DNA of 64,000 bases. Origin: Dolichospermum sp. FACHB-1091 (GTDB lineage: Bacteria > Cyanobacteriota > Cyanobacteriia > Cyanobacteriales > Nostocaceae). The notes beneath the pieces were generated by a model, which had not been told where the DNA came from, did no database searches, and worked only from the letters and a program-made list of their open reading frames with translations. A program made the translations under genes and the position numbers. The stretch covers positions 1 to 64,000 of the forward strand of contig NZ_JACJSB010000001.1 of assembly GCF_014697585.1 (NCBI RefSeq). Direction: 5' to 3'. Below, piece after piece: positions 31,101 through 38,998 of the stretch (positions are counted from its first letter, which is position 1; the number at the start of each line of letters is the position of its first letter).

Positions 31101-31640
31101 ATGCCTAGTACAGATAATTTTTTACAATACACCCAATGGTCAGGTATTGCTACAATAGTATTTGCAGTTTTGACAATCTTAGCCTTTATACTCAAATGGG
31201 GCTTTCGCTTTCGATTAGTGGGTGCAACTGGCTTTATGCTGGTACTGACAGGGGGGTTATTTTCATTGTCCCTTGTTCCCTTGAGTCGTACAGTTATTCC
31301 GGGCGCTGTTAAATACACTCTAGTTTATGATAACGGTTCTAACCAAACGGTAATTTCCACCCTCCCGGAAATCACTCCCACAGAATTAGAAGCCACTTTA
31401 CGTCAAGCAGCTAGTAACCTGTATTCCTATGGTCGCTTAGGTAGCGGCGGAAACAAGCAATTAACAGTCCGCGCCCGCACCATTATCCACCCAGAAATCG
31501 GGCTGTCTGTACCCCTGTACCTGGGTGAAGTCAAACGCACTCTAGTCAATCGTGAAGACCCGGAAATGACAATCAAAATTTATTTGGACAAATTTGCTTC
31601 ACTACCAAAACCCGCTGCGTCAAGATTAGACATTTCCTAA
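31101..31640 (+). CDS. ycf51: Ycf51 family protein
   Basis: A 179-aa protein with two N-terminal TMs (about residues 15-35 and 38-60) and a soluble domain. Sequence features match Ycf51 (DUF2518), a family of cyanobacteria and some algal plastids: FLQYTQWSGIATIVFAVLTILAFI, PGAVKYTLVYDNG and the end KIYLDKFASLPKP. The function is not settled. A strong hairpin follows the stop. Confidence 0.88.
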   Translation: MPSTDNFLQYTQWSGIATIVFAVLTILAFILKWGFRFRLVGATGFMLVLTGGLFSLSLVPLSRTVIPGAVKYTLVYDNGSNQTVISTLPEITPTELEATLRQAASNLYSYGRLGSGGNKQLTVRARTIIHPEIGLSVPLYLGEVKRTLVNREDPEMTIKIYLDKFASLPKPAASRLDIS

Positions 31641-31650
31641 AAACAGAATA

Positions 31651-31676
31651 TAGAGACGTTTCAGTAAACGTCTCTA
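31651..31676 (+). terminator. Perfect hairpin after ycf51
   Basis: TAGAGACGTTT (31651-31661) and AAACGTCTCTA (31666-31676) are perfect complements around a 4-base loop, 10 bases after the stop. A similar GTAGAGACGTT hairpin occurs at 45474-45501, so it is also a repeat family. Confidence 0.7.
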
Positions 31677-31838
31677 GAAGCTATAGCATTTTTTAGCTTT
31701 CAGCAGTCGGTTATATTGGGAAATAAATATTTTCCTATATTCCCTATTTGCACATTTTTTTGCTATATACAATACAATAAAGATTATTTTTTTAAAATCT
31801 GATTAAGAAATATCAATATTTTTGGCAAAATAGAGATC

Positions 31839-32990
31839 ATGCCTAATCAAAATCTTACCGAAACTTTGTCTACTCAAGCTGCTAGTTCATTTTTCAGCCT
31901 TTCTATTTCCCCAGGGAAAGTAATTCTCGGCGCTGGTGTGTTGTCAACAGTTGGCGCTCAAGTCGCTAATTTGGGAACTCGTCCGTTAATTGTAGCCGGA
32001 AATCATACTCTTAATCTGAGCAAAGAGCATTTAAAACCTCTTTTCCAATCTCAAGAATTACATTCTATCTTGGTTTCCTATGGCGCTGATTGTTGTGAAA
32101 CTAGTCTGAAAGCCTTACGCAAAGCCGCTAAGGAACATAAGGCTGATATTATTATCGGTATTGGTGGTGGTAAAGCCTTAGATACCGCTAAATTAGTCGC
32201 TCACCAGTTAACATTACCAGTGATCACAATTCCCACCTCTGCGGCTACTTGCGCGGCGTGGACTGCCCTTTCTAATGTATATTCAACAACGGGGGCGTTT
32301 TTGTATGACGTGGCTTTATCTCGCTGTCCAGAGTTGCTAATTTTGGATTATAATTTAATTCAGACTGCACCGCAACGGACCTTAGTGGCAGGTATTGGAG
32401 ATGCGATCGCTAAATGGTACGAAGCATCAGTAAGTAGTGGAAATTCACAACAAACTTTAATTATTGCTGCGGTTCAACAAGCGCGAGTTTTACGAGACAT
32501 ATTACTACAAAAGTCCGCTACTGCGTTACAGTTCCCAGGTACAGAAATTTGGCAAGAAGTTGTAGACGCAACCGTACTCCTAGCTGGGGTAATTGGGGGT
32601 CTAGGGGGGGCGCAATGTCGCACAGTCGCTGCCCATGCGGTTCATAATGGCTTAACCCATATTTCGGGACATAATAGCATTCATGGGGAGAAGGTAGCTT
32701 ATGGTATCCTGGTACAACTGCGGTTAGAAGAAATGATCCAGGGAAATCAACTAGCAGCGTCAGCAAGACAACAATTGTTGAAGTTCTACGCAGAGATTGG
32801 ACTACCCCAAAAATTAGCAGATTTGGGATTAGGTAATATCACTTTGGGTGAGTTACAAACAGCAGCAGAAATTAGTTTAGAACCTAATTCTGATATCCAC
32901 CGTCTACCGTTTAAAGTAGCGTTGGAACAATTAATGGCCGCAATGGTTTCTACCACTGCACCAAATCAATTAAAAATTAAAAATGGGTAA
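31839..32990 (+). CDS. Iron-containing alcohol dehydrogenase family (GldA-like)
   Basis: A 383-aa oxidoreductase of the glycerol dehydrogenase branch. Cofactor binding is shown by IIGIGGGKALDTAKLVAHQL and IPTSAATCAAWTALSNVY. The metal-binding residues are plausible in GIGDAIAKWYEA (Asp), AAHAVHNGLTH (His) and HGEKVAYGILVQL (His). Substrate unknown. Complete length. The 3' end runs directly into a tandem repeat block. Confidence 0.88.
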   Translation: MPNQNLTETLSTQAASSFFSLSISPGKVILGAGVLSTVGAQVANLGTRPLIVAGNHTLNLSKEHLKPLFQSQELHSILVSYGADCCETSLKALRKAAKEHKADIIIGIGGGKALDTAKLVAHQLTLPVITIPTSAATCAAWTALSNVYSTTGAFLYDVALSRCPELLILDYNLIQTAPQRTLVAGIGDAIAKWYEASVSSGNSQQTLIIAAVQQARVLRDILLQKSATALQFPGTEIWQEVVDATVLLAGVIGGLGGAQCRTVAAHAVHNGLTHISGHNSIHGEKVAYGILVQLRLEEMIQGNQLAASARQQLLKFYAEIGLPQKLADLGLGNITLGELQTAAEISLEPNSDIHRLPFKVALEQLMAAMVSTTAPNQLKIKNG

Positions 32991-33262
32991 TAGGTAATTG
33001 GTAATAGGTAATAGGTAATGGGTAATAGGTAATTGGTAATAGGTAATAGGTAATGGGTAATGGGTAATTGGAAATATCAACTGTCACCTATTCCCTGTCA
33101 CCTGTCACCTATCAACTGTCACCTATTCCCTGTCACCTATTCCCTGTCACCTGTCACCTATCAACTGTCACCTATTCCCTGTCACCTGTTCCCTGTCACC
33201 TATCACCTGTTCCCTGTCACCTGTTCCCTGTTCCCTGTTCCCTGTTCCCTGTTCCCTATTTC
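32986..33262. repeat. STRR heptamer block upstream of the aminotransferase
   Basis: First GGTAATA/GGTAATT units, then CTGTCACC/TATTCCC/TGTTCCC heptamers fill about 275 bases between the dehydrogenase and the aminotransferase. The repeat stays open in two frames, which makes it look like a Pro/Cys/Leu-rich N-terminal extension of the next gene; I read that as an artefact of 21-base periodicity. Confidence 0.88.
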
Positions 33263-33274
33263 GAGGTTGAAAGA

Positions 33275-34480
33275 ATGAATTTAAGTTGGATTACTCCCGC
33301 AGAACGGATACAAAAGTTACCTCCTTATGTTTTTGCTCGTTTAGATGAATTAAAAGCGAAAGCTAGGGAGCAAGGACTGGATTTAATTGATTTGGGTATG
33401 GGAAATCCCGATGGTCCTACACCTCAACCTGTAATAGAAGCTGCCATGACGGCCTTGCAAAATCCCGCTAATCATGGTTATCCTCCATTTGAAGGGACTG
33501 CAAGTTTCCGTAAAGCTATTACTCAATGGTATCATCGTCGCTATGGTGTGGTACTTAATCCTGATAGTGAGGCTTTACCCTTACTCGGTTCTAAGGAAGG
33601 TTTGGGACATTTAGCGATCGCCTACATTAATCCTGGTGATACTGTATTAGTACCTTCACCATCTTACCCTGTACATTTCCGTGGTCCGATTATTGCTGGG
33701 GGAATTATCCACAATTTAATTCTTAAAGAAGAAAATAACTGGTTAATTGATTTAGCGGCCATTCCTGACGAAGTAGCCAGAAAAGCCAAAATTCTCTATT
33801 TTAATTATCCTAGTAATCCTACCGCAGCCACCGCCCCCCGGGAATTTTTTGAGGAAATTGTCGCGTTTGCGCGGAAGTATGAAATCCTGTTAGTTCATGA
33901 TTTATGTTATGCAGAATTAGCTTTTGATGGTTATCAACCCACTAGTTTATTAGAAATTCCCGGTGCTAAGGATATAGGGGTAGAATTTCACACCTTATCT
34001 AAAACCTATAATATGGCAGGTTGGCGCGTTGGGTTTGTCGTCGGAAATCGTCACGTAATCCAAGGTTTGCGGACACTCAAAACCAATTTAGATTATGGCA
34101 TTTTTTCCGCTTTACAAACAGCAGCAGAAACCGCTTTACAACTTCCTGATTCTTATTTACATGAAGTGCAGCAACGTTACCGCACTCGTCGAGATTTTTT
34201 AATTGATGGTTTGGGTAAGTTGGGGTGGAATATTCCTAAAACTGAAGCAACTATGTATTTGTGGATAAAATGTCCGGGGGGAATGAATTCTACAGATTTT
34301 GCTTTGAATGTTTTACAGCAAACAGGGGTAGTAGTCACTCCTGGAAATGCTTTTGGTGTGGGTGGTGAAGGCTATGTCAGAATTAGTTTAATTGCAGATT
34401 GCGATCGCTTGGGTGAAGCTTTACAAAGATTCAAGGAAGCGGGTATTTGCTATCAATCGCAAGTTTCTGTTTCTGCGTAA
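33275..34480 (+). CDS. LL-diaminopimelate/alanine-type aminotransferase (AlaC-like)
   Basis: A 401-aa class I/II PLP-dependent aminotransferase. The start MNLSWITPAERIQKLPPYVFARLDELKAK matches family N-termini and is taken instead of an upstream frame that reads through the repeats. The PLP lysine is in LSKTYNMAGWRVGF, and the substrate and PLP contacts include YFNYPSNPTAA and the C-terminal RISL. Closest relatives are AlaC/LL-DAP aminotransferases. A 981-base direct duplicate lacking the first 65 codons lies at 42616-43596. Confidence 0.9.
   Translation: MNLSWITPAERIQKLPPYVFARLDELKAKAREQGLDLIDLGMGNPDGPTPQPVIEAAMTALQNPANHGYPPFEGTASFRKAITQWYHRRYGVVLNPDSEALPLLGSKEGLGHLAIAYINPGDTVLVPSPSYPVHFRGPIIAGGIIHNLILKEENNWLIDLAAIPDEVARKAKILYFNYPSNPTAATAPREFFEEIVAFARKYEILLVHDLCYAELAFDGYQPTSLLEIPGAKDIGVEFHTLSKTYNMAGWRVGFVVGNRHVIQGLRTLKTNLDYGIFSALQTAAETALQLPDSYLHEVQQRYRTRRDFLIDGLGKLGWNIPKTEATMYLWIKCPGGMNSTDFALNVLQQTGVVVTPGNAFGVGGEGYVRISLIADCDRLGEALQRFKEAGICYQSQVSVSA
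33470..34450 (+). repeat. Direct repeat, copy A (inside aminotransferase gene)
   Basis: This segment is nearly identical to 42616-43596 (same orientation, same length of 981 bases, few substitutions). The two copies bracket the island 34451-42615. Confidence 0.92.
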
Positions 34481-34519
34481 TAATTAAGGTGAATACACAA
34501 TCTCAAAAGCATTAAGATT

Positions 34520-34777
34520 ATGACAATTCTGGAAAAAGTAGTAACTACGATGCAGCAGTTACCTATAGATCAACAGCAGCAAGTTCTCCGTTTTGTTGAG
34601 TTTCTAGTATTTGAATTGGGTAATCACCAACTTAATCAAGATTCTGAAAACTCAAATTTCAAAAAACCTGAAACTTCTCCTCATGATCTATTGAGAAAAT
34701 GGGAAGGAGTTATTGAAGGTGGGGTAGACGATCTTTCTTTTAATAAGAAATACATAAAAGAATATGGGCAGAAATGA
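34520..34777 (+). CDS. DUF2281-type antitoxin
   Basis: An 85-aa protein starting MTILEKVVTTMQQLPIDQQQQVLRFVEFLVFELG, the pattern of DUF2281 antitoxins that pair with PIN-domain toxins. The end is acidic/basic and lacks structure. Its stop overlaps the start of the PIN gene remnant (ATGA at 34774-34777). Confidence 0.8.
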   Translation: MTILEKVVTTMQQLPIDQQQQVLRFVEFLVFELGNHQLNQDSENSNFKKPETSPHDLLRKWEGVIEGGVDDLSFNKKYIKEYGQK

Positions 34778-34881
34778 ATCAGCAGATAATTCTTGATACT
34801 GGTGTTTTGGTTGCTTATTTGAGGAAATCTGATCGCTTTCATCAATGGGCTGTAACTCAACAGAGATATTATAAACGATAA
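34774..34881 (+). pseudogene. Truncated PIN-domain toxin
   Basis: 35 codons starting MNQQIILDTGVLVAYLRKSD, a typical PIN-domain first strand with its metal-binding Asp (LDTG). The normal length is about 130 residues; after HQWAVTQ the frame stops. At about 34865 the sequence changes to an unrelated open segment, so the toxin gene has lost most of its 3' part. It follows its intact antitoxin with a 4-base overlap. Confidence 0.75.
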
Positions 34882-35104
34882 AATACAATATGAATTAGAA
34901 GATGACTTAAAAGAAGAATATGATTTAAGTCATCTAAAAAACCCTATTTGGGGTAAATATTCTCAACGGTATCAAGAAAGATATAGTGTTACTATTCATC
35001 ATGAAGATGGGACAACAACAGTAGAACATTTCCCTAAACAAAATGATATAATTACTCTTGATCCTGATGTGAAACAATATTTTACTAATTCAGAAAAACT
35101 TTAA
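34856..35104 (+). pseudogene. 5'-truncated gene fragment of unknown family
   Basis: An open frame without any start codon codes for a plausible protein end (YDLSHLKNPIWGKYSQRY, SVTIHHEDGTTTVEHF, LDPDVKQYFTNSEKL). Its codon use and composition look real, and it starts exactly where the PIN toxin ends. It is likely the 3' remainder of another small gene, fused to the toxin relic by a deletion. Its stop overlaps the end of the convergent HigA gene by about 20 bases. Confidence 0.55.
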
Positions 35105-35495
35105 TGTTTACCTGAAACCGTTCTGCTAATTGTTGAATTTGATTAAAAGTTAATGCTTTTTCTTTGGTTAAAATACCCTGTATGGTTTCGGATGAACCAA
35201 TTTGAGGTAAATCTGATAAACTCAGTTTGTGTTCTTCCATTAAATAAGCTAATACATCATTTCCATGACAATTAGGAAGAGGATAATGTTCTGTTTCATA
35301 AGCCTCAATTATCGTTCCTAATGTATCTAATAAATCATAAAGAGGATGTTGTTCATTAGTACCGATTTCATCAAGTAAATCATTTAATCTTATAATTGCT
35401 TGTTCATATTCTTCTTCATTACGAATTGTTAGTAAAGGAGAAATAGCACTCCAGTGGGTATTAATATCTGGGGGAAGAGTGGTTAGTTTTTCCAT
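35085..35495 (-). CDS. HigA-type antitoxin
   Basis: About 136 aa from the ATG at 35495 (MEKLTTLPPDINTHW). It has the acidic EEYEQAIIRLNDLLDEIG half and a C-terminal HTH-like part (LAYLMEEHKLSLSDLPQIGSSETIQGILTKEKALTFNQIQQLAERF). The toxin remnant lies immediately upstream and overlaps by 13 bases. The toxin is destroyed, so this antitoxin is probably a relic on its way to loss. Confidence 0.85.
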   Translation of the reverse strand: MEKLTTLPPDINTHWSAISPLLTIRNEEEYEQAIIRLNDLLDEIGTNEQHPLYDLLDTLGTIIEAYETEHYPLPNCHGNDVLAYLMEEHKLSLSDLPQIGSSETIQGILTKEKALTFNQIQQLAERFQVNIKVFLN

Positions 35496-35595
35496 ATATT
35501 TTTGTCGTATTCTGAATGAGTTAAGATATAACAAATGTAAACTTTTTGGCGATTAAAGTGAATAGAAGTAATCAACCGATATTTATTACCACAGA
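35483..35595 (-). pseudogene. 3' remnant of a HigB-type toxin
   Basis: Reading the minus strand toward 35483 gives CGNKYRLITSIHFNRQKVYI and then LTHSEYDKNIWKN before a stop, which is the well known C-terminal end of HigB mRNA-interferases. It overlaps the HigA start by 13 bases, as in intact HigBA pairs. Upstream of about 35595 the sequence changes to a copied piece of the 463-aa gene. The N-terminal two thirds of the toxin are missing. Confidence 0.8.
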
Positions 35596-35725
35596 AACTA
35601 TCGAACCACCACCAAAACCTATACCTAATACTTGTACTGTTCTTTCTAAAGAGCGATCGCTTTTAGCTTGTTCTATTTCTACTATACCACGAATTGAGTT
35701 TACGGCTTGATCTAACAACTGTGAA
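35590..35725 (-). pseudogene. Duplicated fragment of the 463-aa membrane gene
   Basis: About 130 bases match 37066-37192 closely, covering the residues around LLDQAVNSIRGIVEIEQAKSDRSLE and VLGIGFGGG. The fragment lies between the HigB relic and a GC-rich hairpin plus a palindromic element. It is too short to function. Confidence 0.8.
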
Positions 35726-35729
35726 CCAT

Positions 35730-35755
35730 CCCCCTCCCCGCAAGGGAGGAGGGGG
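35730..35755. repeat. GC-rich hairpin, second copy
   Basis: CCCCCTCCCCGCAAGGGAGG followed by AGGGGG matches the hairpin at 14542-14567 including the flanking CTAT(A/G)AT. It marks the junction between the copied gene fragment and the palindromic element. Confidence 0.7.
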
Positions 35756-35778
35756 CTATGATGTATATTAAGATTTAA

Positions 35779-35891
35779 CTCGTTCCCAGACTCTGGCTGG
35801 GAATGCAGTTTTTCAGGCTCTGCCTGAAGTAAAATGATACAGTGGAGGCAGAGCCTCTGTAATTCATTCCCCGTCAGAGACAGAGAACGAG
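35779..35891. repeat. 113-bp palindromic element, copy 1
   Basis: The element starts CTCGTTCCCAGACTCTGG and ends CAGAGAACGAG. The two ends are inverted (CTCGTTCCC...GGGAATG against CATTCCC...GAACGAG), with inner inverted pieces (CAGGCTCTGCCTG, AGGCAGAGCCT). A nearly identical copy lies at 38886-38998. Its ends resemble a dispersed miniature element. Confidence 0.8.
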
Positions 35892-35973
35892 GGAACGAGA
35901 GTAACATTTTCAAAATTCATTGACTCTCAATATTAATTTGAATTATAATTGTTAGAGAAGTTGTATCTTAAAT

Positions 35974-36234
35974 ATGAATAAATTAATCTTAGAAATTCCT
36001 GATCAAGTAACTGAGGGATTACGTCTACCTCCTGATGAACGTCTGCATCGCATCCGCACTGAATTGGCAATTAGACTTTATCAAAAAAGGATTCTTTCTT
36101 TTGGTAAAGCCCGTGAATTGTCGCAATTAAGTAAATGGGAATTTCATGAGTTATTGGGACAAGAAAATATTGATCGTAGTTATGATTTAGAAGAGTTAGA
36201 AACAGATTTAGAGACATTAGAAATATTATCATGA
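35974..36234 (+). CDS. UPF0175-type antitoxin
   Basis: An 86-aa protein starting MNKLILEIPDQVTEGLRLPP with LAIRLYQKRILSFGKARELSQLSKWEFHELLG, the pattern of UPF0175 antitoxins. The last codons overlap the next gene by 4 bases (ATGA), typical of a TA pair. It appears intact. Confidence 0.85.
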   Translation: MNKLILEIPDQVTEGLRLPPDERLHRIRTELAIRLYQKRILSFGKARELSQLSKWEFHELLGQENIDRSYDLEELETDLETLEILS

Positions 36235-36719
36235 AAGCAGTTAGTAATTCATCGGTTTTAATTGCTTTAAGTAGTATTGGACAATTAGAGTTAATTAATC
36301 AACGGTTTCCCGATGGTGTTATAATTCCACAAGCTGTGTGGAAAGAAGTTGTGGAGACAGGTATAGGAAGATTTGGCGCAGAAAAAGTAGCAAAAGCTTC
36401 ATGGTTAACTATTTTACCAGTTAGTAATATTGCTTTAGTATCGTTATTAAAATTAGAGTTAGATGAAGGTGAATCAGAAGCAATAACCCTGTTTATTGAA
36501 AAACCTAATCAAGCTATTTTACTTGATGAAAAAAGTGCTAGACGAGTTGCAAAACAAATGAATTTACCAGTATTAGGTACAGTAGGAATTTTGATTTGGG
36601 CTAAACAAAATGGATTAATTCCTAATTTAAGAGAACAACTGGATGCTTTGCAATCTGTTGGTAAGTTTCGTTTAAGTAATTTAATTTACCAAGAAGCTAT
36701 TAAAAAAGTTGATGAATAG
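36231..36719 (+). CDS. DUF3368 PIN-like toxin
   Basis: A 162-aa protein of the DUF3368 family, a PIN-like nuclease toxin. Visible: NSSVLIALSSIGQLELI at the N-terminus, the acidic DEGESEAI (about residues 83-90), the metal-site Asp in AILLDEKSARRVAK and the end VLGTVGILIWAKQNGLIP. It is coupled to the UPF0175 antitoxin by overlap, so this is the one complete TA pair in the island. Confidence 0.85.
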   Translation: MKAVSNSSVLIALSSIGQLELINQRFPDGVIIPQAVWKEVVETGIGRFGAEKVAKASWLTILPVSNIALVSLLKLELDEGESEAITLFIEKPNQAILLDEKSARRVAKQMNLPVLGTVGILIWAKQNGLIPNLREQLDALQSVGKFRLSNLIYQEAIKKVDE

Positions 36720-36730
36720 TGTAGAAAATT

Positions 36731-36762
36731 ATTGGGTTTCACTTTGTTCAACCCAACCTACA
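36731..36762. repeat. GTAGGTTGGGTT repeat
   Basis: TTGGGTTTCACTTTGTTCAA followed by CCCAACCTACA. This palindromic motif family also occurs at 39196-39229, four or five times at 49201-49495, and at 63683-63782. It is a common dispersed repeat of filamentous cyanobacteria. Confidence 0.75.
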
Positions 36763-36864
36763 TTACAGGAGAAAAATTTTTACTCCATCAGGTAGAAGAA
36801 TTTTGTCTAATATTTGATCTAATAATTCTATGGTGTTACCTTTGATAATTCCTTGTATTTTCAT
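36763..36864 (-). pseudogene. Short antitoxin-like ORF, probably truncated
   Basis: 33 codons: MKIQGIIKGNTIELLDQILD and then LLPDGVKIFLL before the stop. This matches the beta-strand N-terminus of AF2212-like/AbrB-like antitoxins (M-x-I-x-G-x-(I/V)-x-G-N-x-I-E-L-L), which are normally 60-80 residues. The 3' end runs into the GTAGGTTGGG repeat, which probably cut the gene. No toxin frame follows. Confidence 0.5.
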
Positions 36865-36908
36865 GATTTATTCCTTCATTAAATATCTCAGTTATGATTC
36901 ATTGTCAC

Positions 36909-38300
36909 CTACAATTTCCGCTTTTTGATCCATACAACCAACATAGCTAGAAGAGTACATACTATAGTAGCAATAATGCTTAAAATTAAAGATGCTAAAA
37001 AGGGATTTTTTGGTAATAAAGGTTGATTGATTGTACCTATGTGTTGAACTATGATACCGGAAAATATAGCACCACCACCAAAACCTATACCTAATACTTG
37101 TACTGTTGTTTCTAAAGAGCGATCGCTTTTAGCTTGTTCTATTTCTACTATACCACGAATTGAGTTTACGGCTTGATCTAATAATTGTGAACCATGTTGA
37201 AAATAGCCTAAATCGGCTTGAATTTGCCGTTTAAAGGTGGCACAATTCTTATTTAGGAAAATTTCTAGAAAATCTAAATTTTCACCGTTTAAATTATGTT
37301 TTATTTGTGCTAATTTATCGCTATAATTATCTGCATTAATCACAATTGTATTTTGGGAATCTTCTAAACTTAAAAGTAATCTGGTGTATTCAAGTGCTAA
37401 TGTAGGAAACGCTTTTAACTGGTTTTGTAATTTCTTTAAATCCTGTCTGGTTATATCTTGATTGTTTTTCAGTTCGAGAATTTTATTAACTTCAGATTCT
37501 ATATCTCTATACTTTTTATCTAAGTCTTTATATATAGCCCGACTGTCTTTATAAGCTTTGATTATCTTACTATGACGAAAAAACAAATCTAGTAATTCTG
37601 AACAAGATTGATCAAATTTATTTCCAGTTTCTTCTTTTGTAAATAAACAAATTAAAACTTGTTGATATTGACTAGATTGATTTGGTAAACCATATTCAAA
37701 TATCGGACTACCAAATAATTCACCTTGACGATAAAAAGGTGGAATTGTATTTTGATTAGGGAAAATTTGCTTTAAACATTCGTCAGCTATTTTTTGATGA
37801 TCATTTTGAATTTTAGCATTATTTATCCAAGCTGTAATTAAGATAGTTTGTCCCAGAAATAAAGGATGTACTGGTAAAATTAAGCAATTATTGGGATTTA
37901 AAAGTTTGAGAAAATCAGTTTCTACATCTTCCGTAGGTTGGTTATTTTCCTGTTCTGGACGACGTAAATTTAACCACAAACCGTAACTATCAGAAATTCG
38001 ACAAGGATAAGCTAAACCTGTAATTAAAATATCTTGTTGAGGACTTGGGTTAACATTCCCCTCAAAATATACATCTACTTCATTTTGATCATTCAGAATA
38101 TCTACTTTATTAAATCTTTCATCTTTATTAACATCAATTTTTTGACTGAGTTGTAGATCTTGTTTGAGAACTTCTTTAATAATATCATTACCACGTTCCC
38201 AGATAAAGTTTAAATCTTTACTATCTATATTATCATCAAAATTTGAGCCTTTATAAAGTTGAAAAGTGAAAACGTGAATATTAGGTGCATATATTTTCAT
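36909..38300 (-). CDS. Coiled-coil protein with two-helix membrane tail, next to CHAT protease
   Basis: A 463-aa protein I cannot assign to a named family. Residues 1-225 are mixed alpha/beta and start MKIYAPNIHVFTFQLYK, a soluble sensor-like region. Residues ~240-390 are helical with coiled-coil character (YKDLDKKYRDIESEVNKILELK). Two TM segments follow at about 403-423 (Gly-rich, GIGFGGGAIFSG) and 433-457, ending WIKKRKL. It is the last gene of a minus-strand run after a TPR-CHAT protease and a 111-aa helical protein. By position it could be a membrane effector or a protease-activated anchor, but this is inference. Confidence 0.7.
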   Translation of the reverse strand: MKIYAPNIHVFTFQLYKGSNFDDNIDSKDLNFIWERGNDIIKEVLKQDLQLSQKIDVNKDERFNKVDILNDQNEVDVYFEGNVNPSPQQDILITGLAYPCRISDSYGLWLNLRRPEQENNQPTEDVETDFLKLLNPNNCLILPVHPLFLGQTILITAWINNAKIQNDHQKIADECLKQIFPNQNTIPPFYRQGELFGSPIFEYGLPNQSSQYQQVLICLFTKEETGNKFDQSCSELLDLFFRHSKIIKAYKDSRAIYKDLDKKYRDIESEVNKILELKNNQDITRQDLKKLQNQLKAFPTLALEYTRLLLSLEDSQNTIVINADNYSDKLAQIKHNLNGENLDFLEIFLNKNCATFKRQIQADLGYFQHGSQLLDQAVNSIRGIVEIEQAKSDRSLETTVQVLGIGFGGGAIFSGIIVQHIGTINQPLLPKNPFLASLILSIIATIVCTLLAMLVVWIKKRKL

Positions 38301-38382
38301 AATTTAGCTATACCAAATACGACTGAAATGTGAATTTTGACAAGATTAAAAAAACAGTTAATTTAAGCCCTGGTAACTGAAA

Positions 38383-38467
38383 ATCGCCGCTACACAAACA
38401 AATTCCGCCCGCGCAGACTAAAAATCAAGGATTTGATTTTGTCTGTGTAGACGCGATTTCTAACCAC
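38383..38467. repeat. Inverted-repeat element (CGCTACACAAACAAA family)
   Basis: ATCGCCGCTACACAAACAAA on the left and TTTTGTCTGTGTAGACGCGAT on the right form an imperfect inverted repeat of about 85 bases. A second member lies at 63538-63622. It fills most of the gap between the 463-aa and 111-aa genes. Confidence 0.65.
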
Positions 38468-38507
38468 CAGTTTAACTTGTATAATCAACCGATTTAGTAA
38501 TTTTTAA

Positions 38508-38843
38508 TTATGGGTTTTGGGGCGGTGTCTTTTTTTCTTTCAGTTTTTCTAGGTCCTCTTGTAAAAGTCGGTAGCGATTTTCTACGGTGTTTTCTTCCTT
38601 TTCTGGTTTAGTTCTAGGGACTCTAACAATTTCCCTTTCTTCTAATAAAACTGCATCTCTAACATCTTCATGCTCAAGATACCATTGACGGATAGCTTCT
38701 GCAACTACTTCCGGGGGTTTAGTTTCTATACCAGCGATAGTTTTTTGTAATTCTGTGATAGCAGCTATAGCAGCGTCGGAAAAAACATAATCTTGGTTTC
38801 TCACGACTTCGGTAAATGCTTGGATAATTTGATTAGCTTCCAT
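38508..38843 (-). CDS. 111-aa helical protein between CHAT and membrane genes
   Basis: The ATG at 38843 (MEANQIIQAFTEVVRNQDYVF) is taken as start; a longer frame to 38969 is the translation of a palindromic repeat. The protein is helical, with a charged C-terminal coiled coil (TVENRYRLLQEDLEKLKEKK) and a Pro end. I do not recognise the family. Its position between a caspase-like protease gene and a membrane protein gene suggests an adaptor or substrate role, unproven. Confidence 0.65.
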   Translation of the reverse strand: MEANQIIQAFTEVVRNQDYVFSDAAIAAITELQKTIAGIETKPPEVVAEAIRQWYLEHEDVRDAVLLEEREIVRVPRTKPEKEENTVENRYRLLQEDLEKLKEKKTPPQNP

Positions 38844-38885
38844 AGATTTAGTTTGTGAATTGATTAATATTTTAGCTGATTTTAA

Positions 38886-38998
38886 CTCGTTCCCTGACTC
38901 TGGCTGGGAATGCAGTTTTTCAGGCTCGGCCTGAAGTAAAATAATATAGTGGAGGTAGAGCCTCTGCAATTCATTCCCGGTCAGAGACAGGGAACGAG
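38886..38998. repeat. 113-bp palindromic element, copy 2
   Basis: Nearly identical to 35779-35891 with the same length and orientation, a few substitutions only. It lies just upstream of the 111-aa gene. Together with copy 1 it brackets about 3 kb with the TA pair and the 463-aa gene. Confidence 0.8.

Noticed and set aside
33068-33274. N-terminal extension of the aminotransferase
   Set aside because: It is pure translation of heptamer repeats; the homologous N-terminus starts at 33275.
36909-38300. CorA-type magnesium transporter
   Set aside because: Two C-terminal TMs after a coiled coil suggest it, but the GMN motif between them is missing.
38844-38969. Longer start for the 111-aa gene and a separate gene at 35725-35913
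   Set aside because: Both frames read through the 113-bp palindromic element and give the same repeat-derived peptide (LLQAEPEKLHSQPESGNEL).
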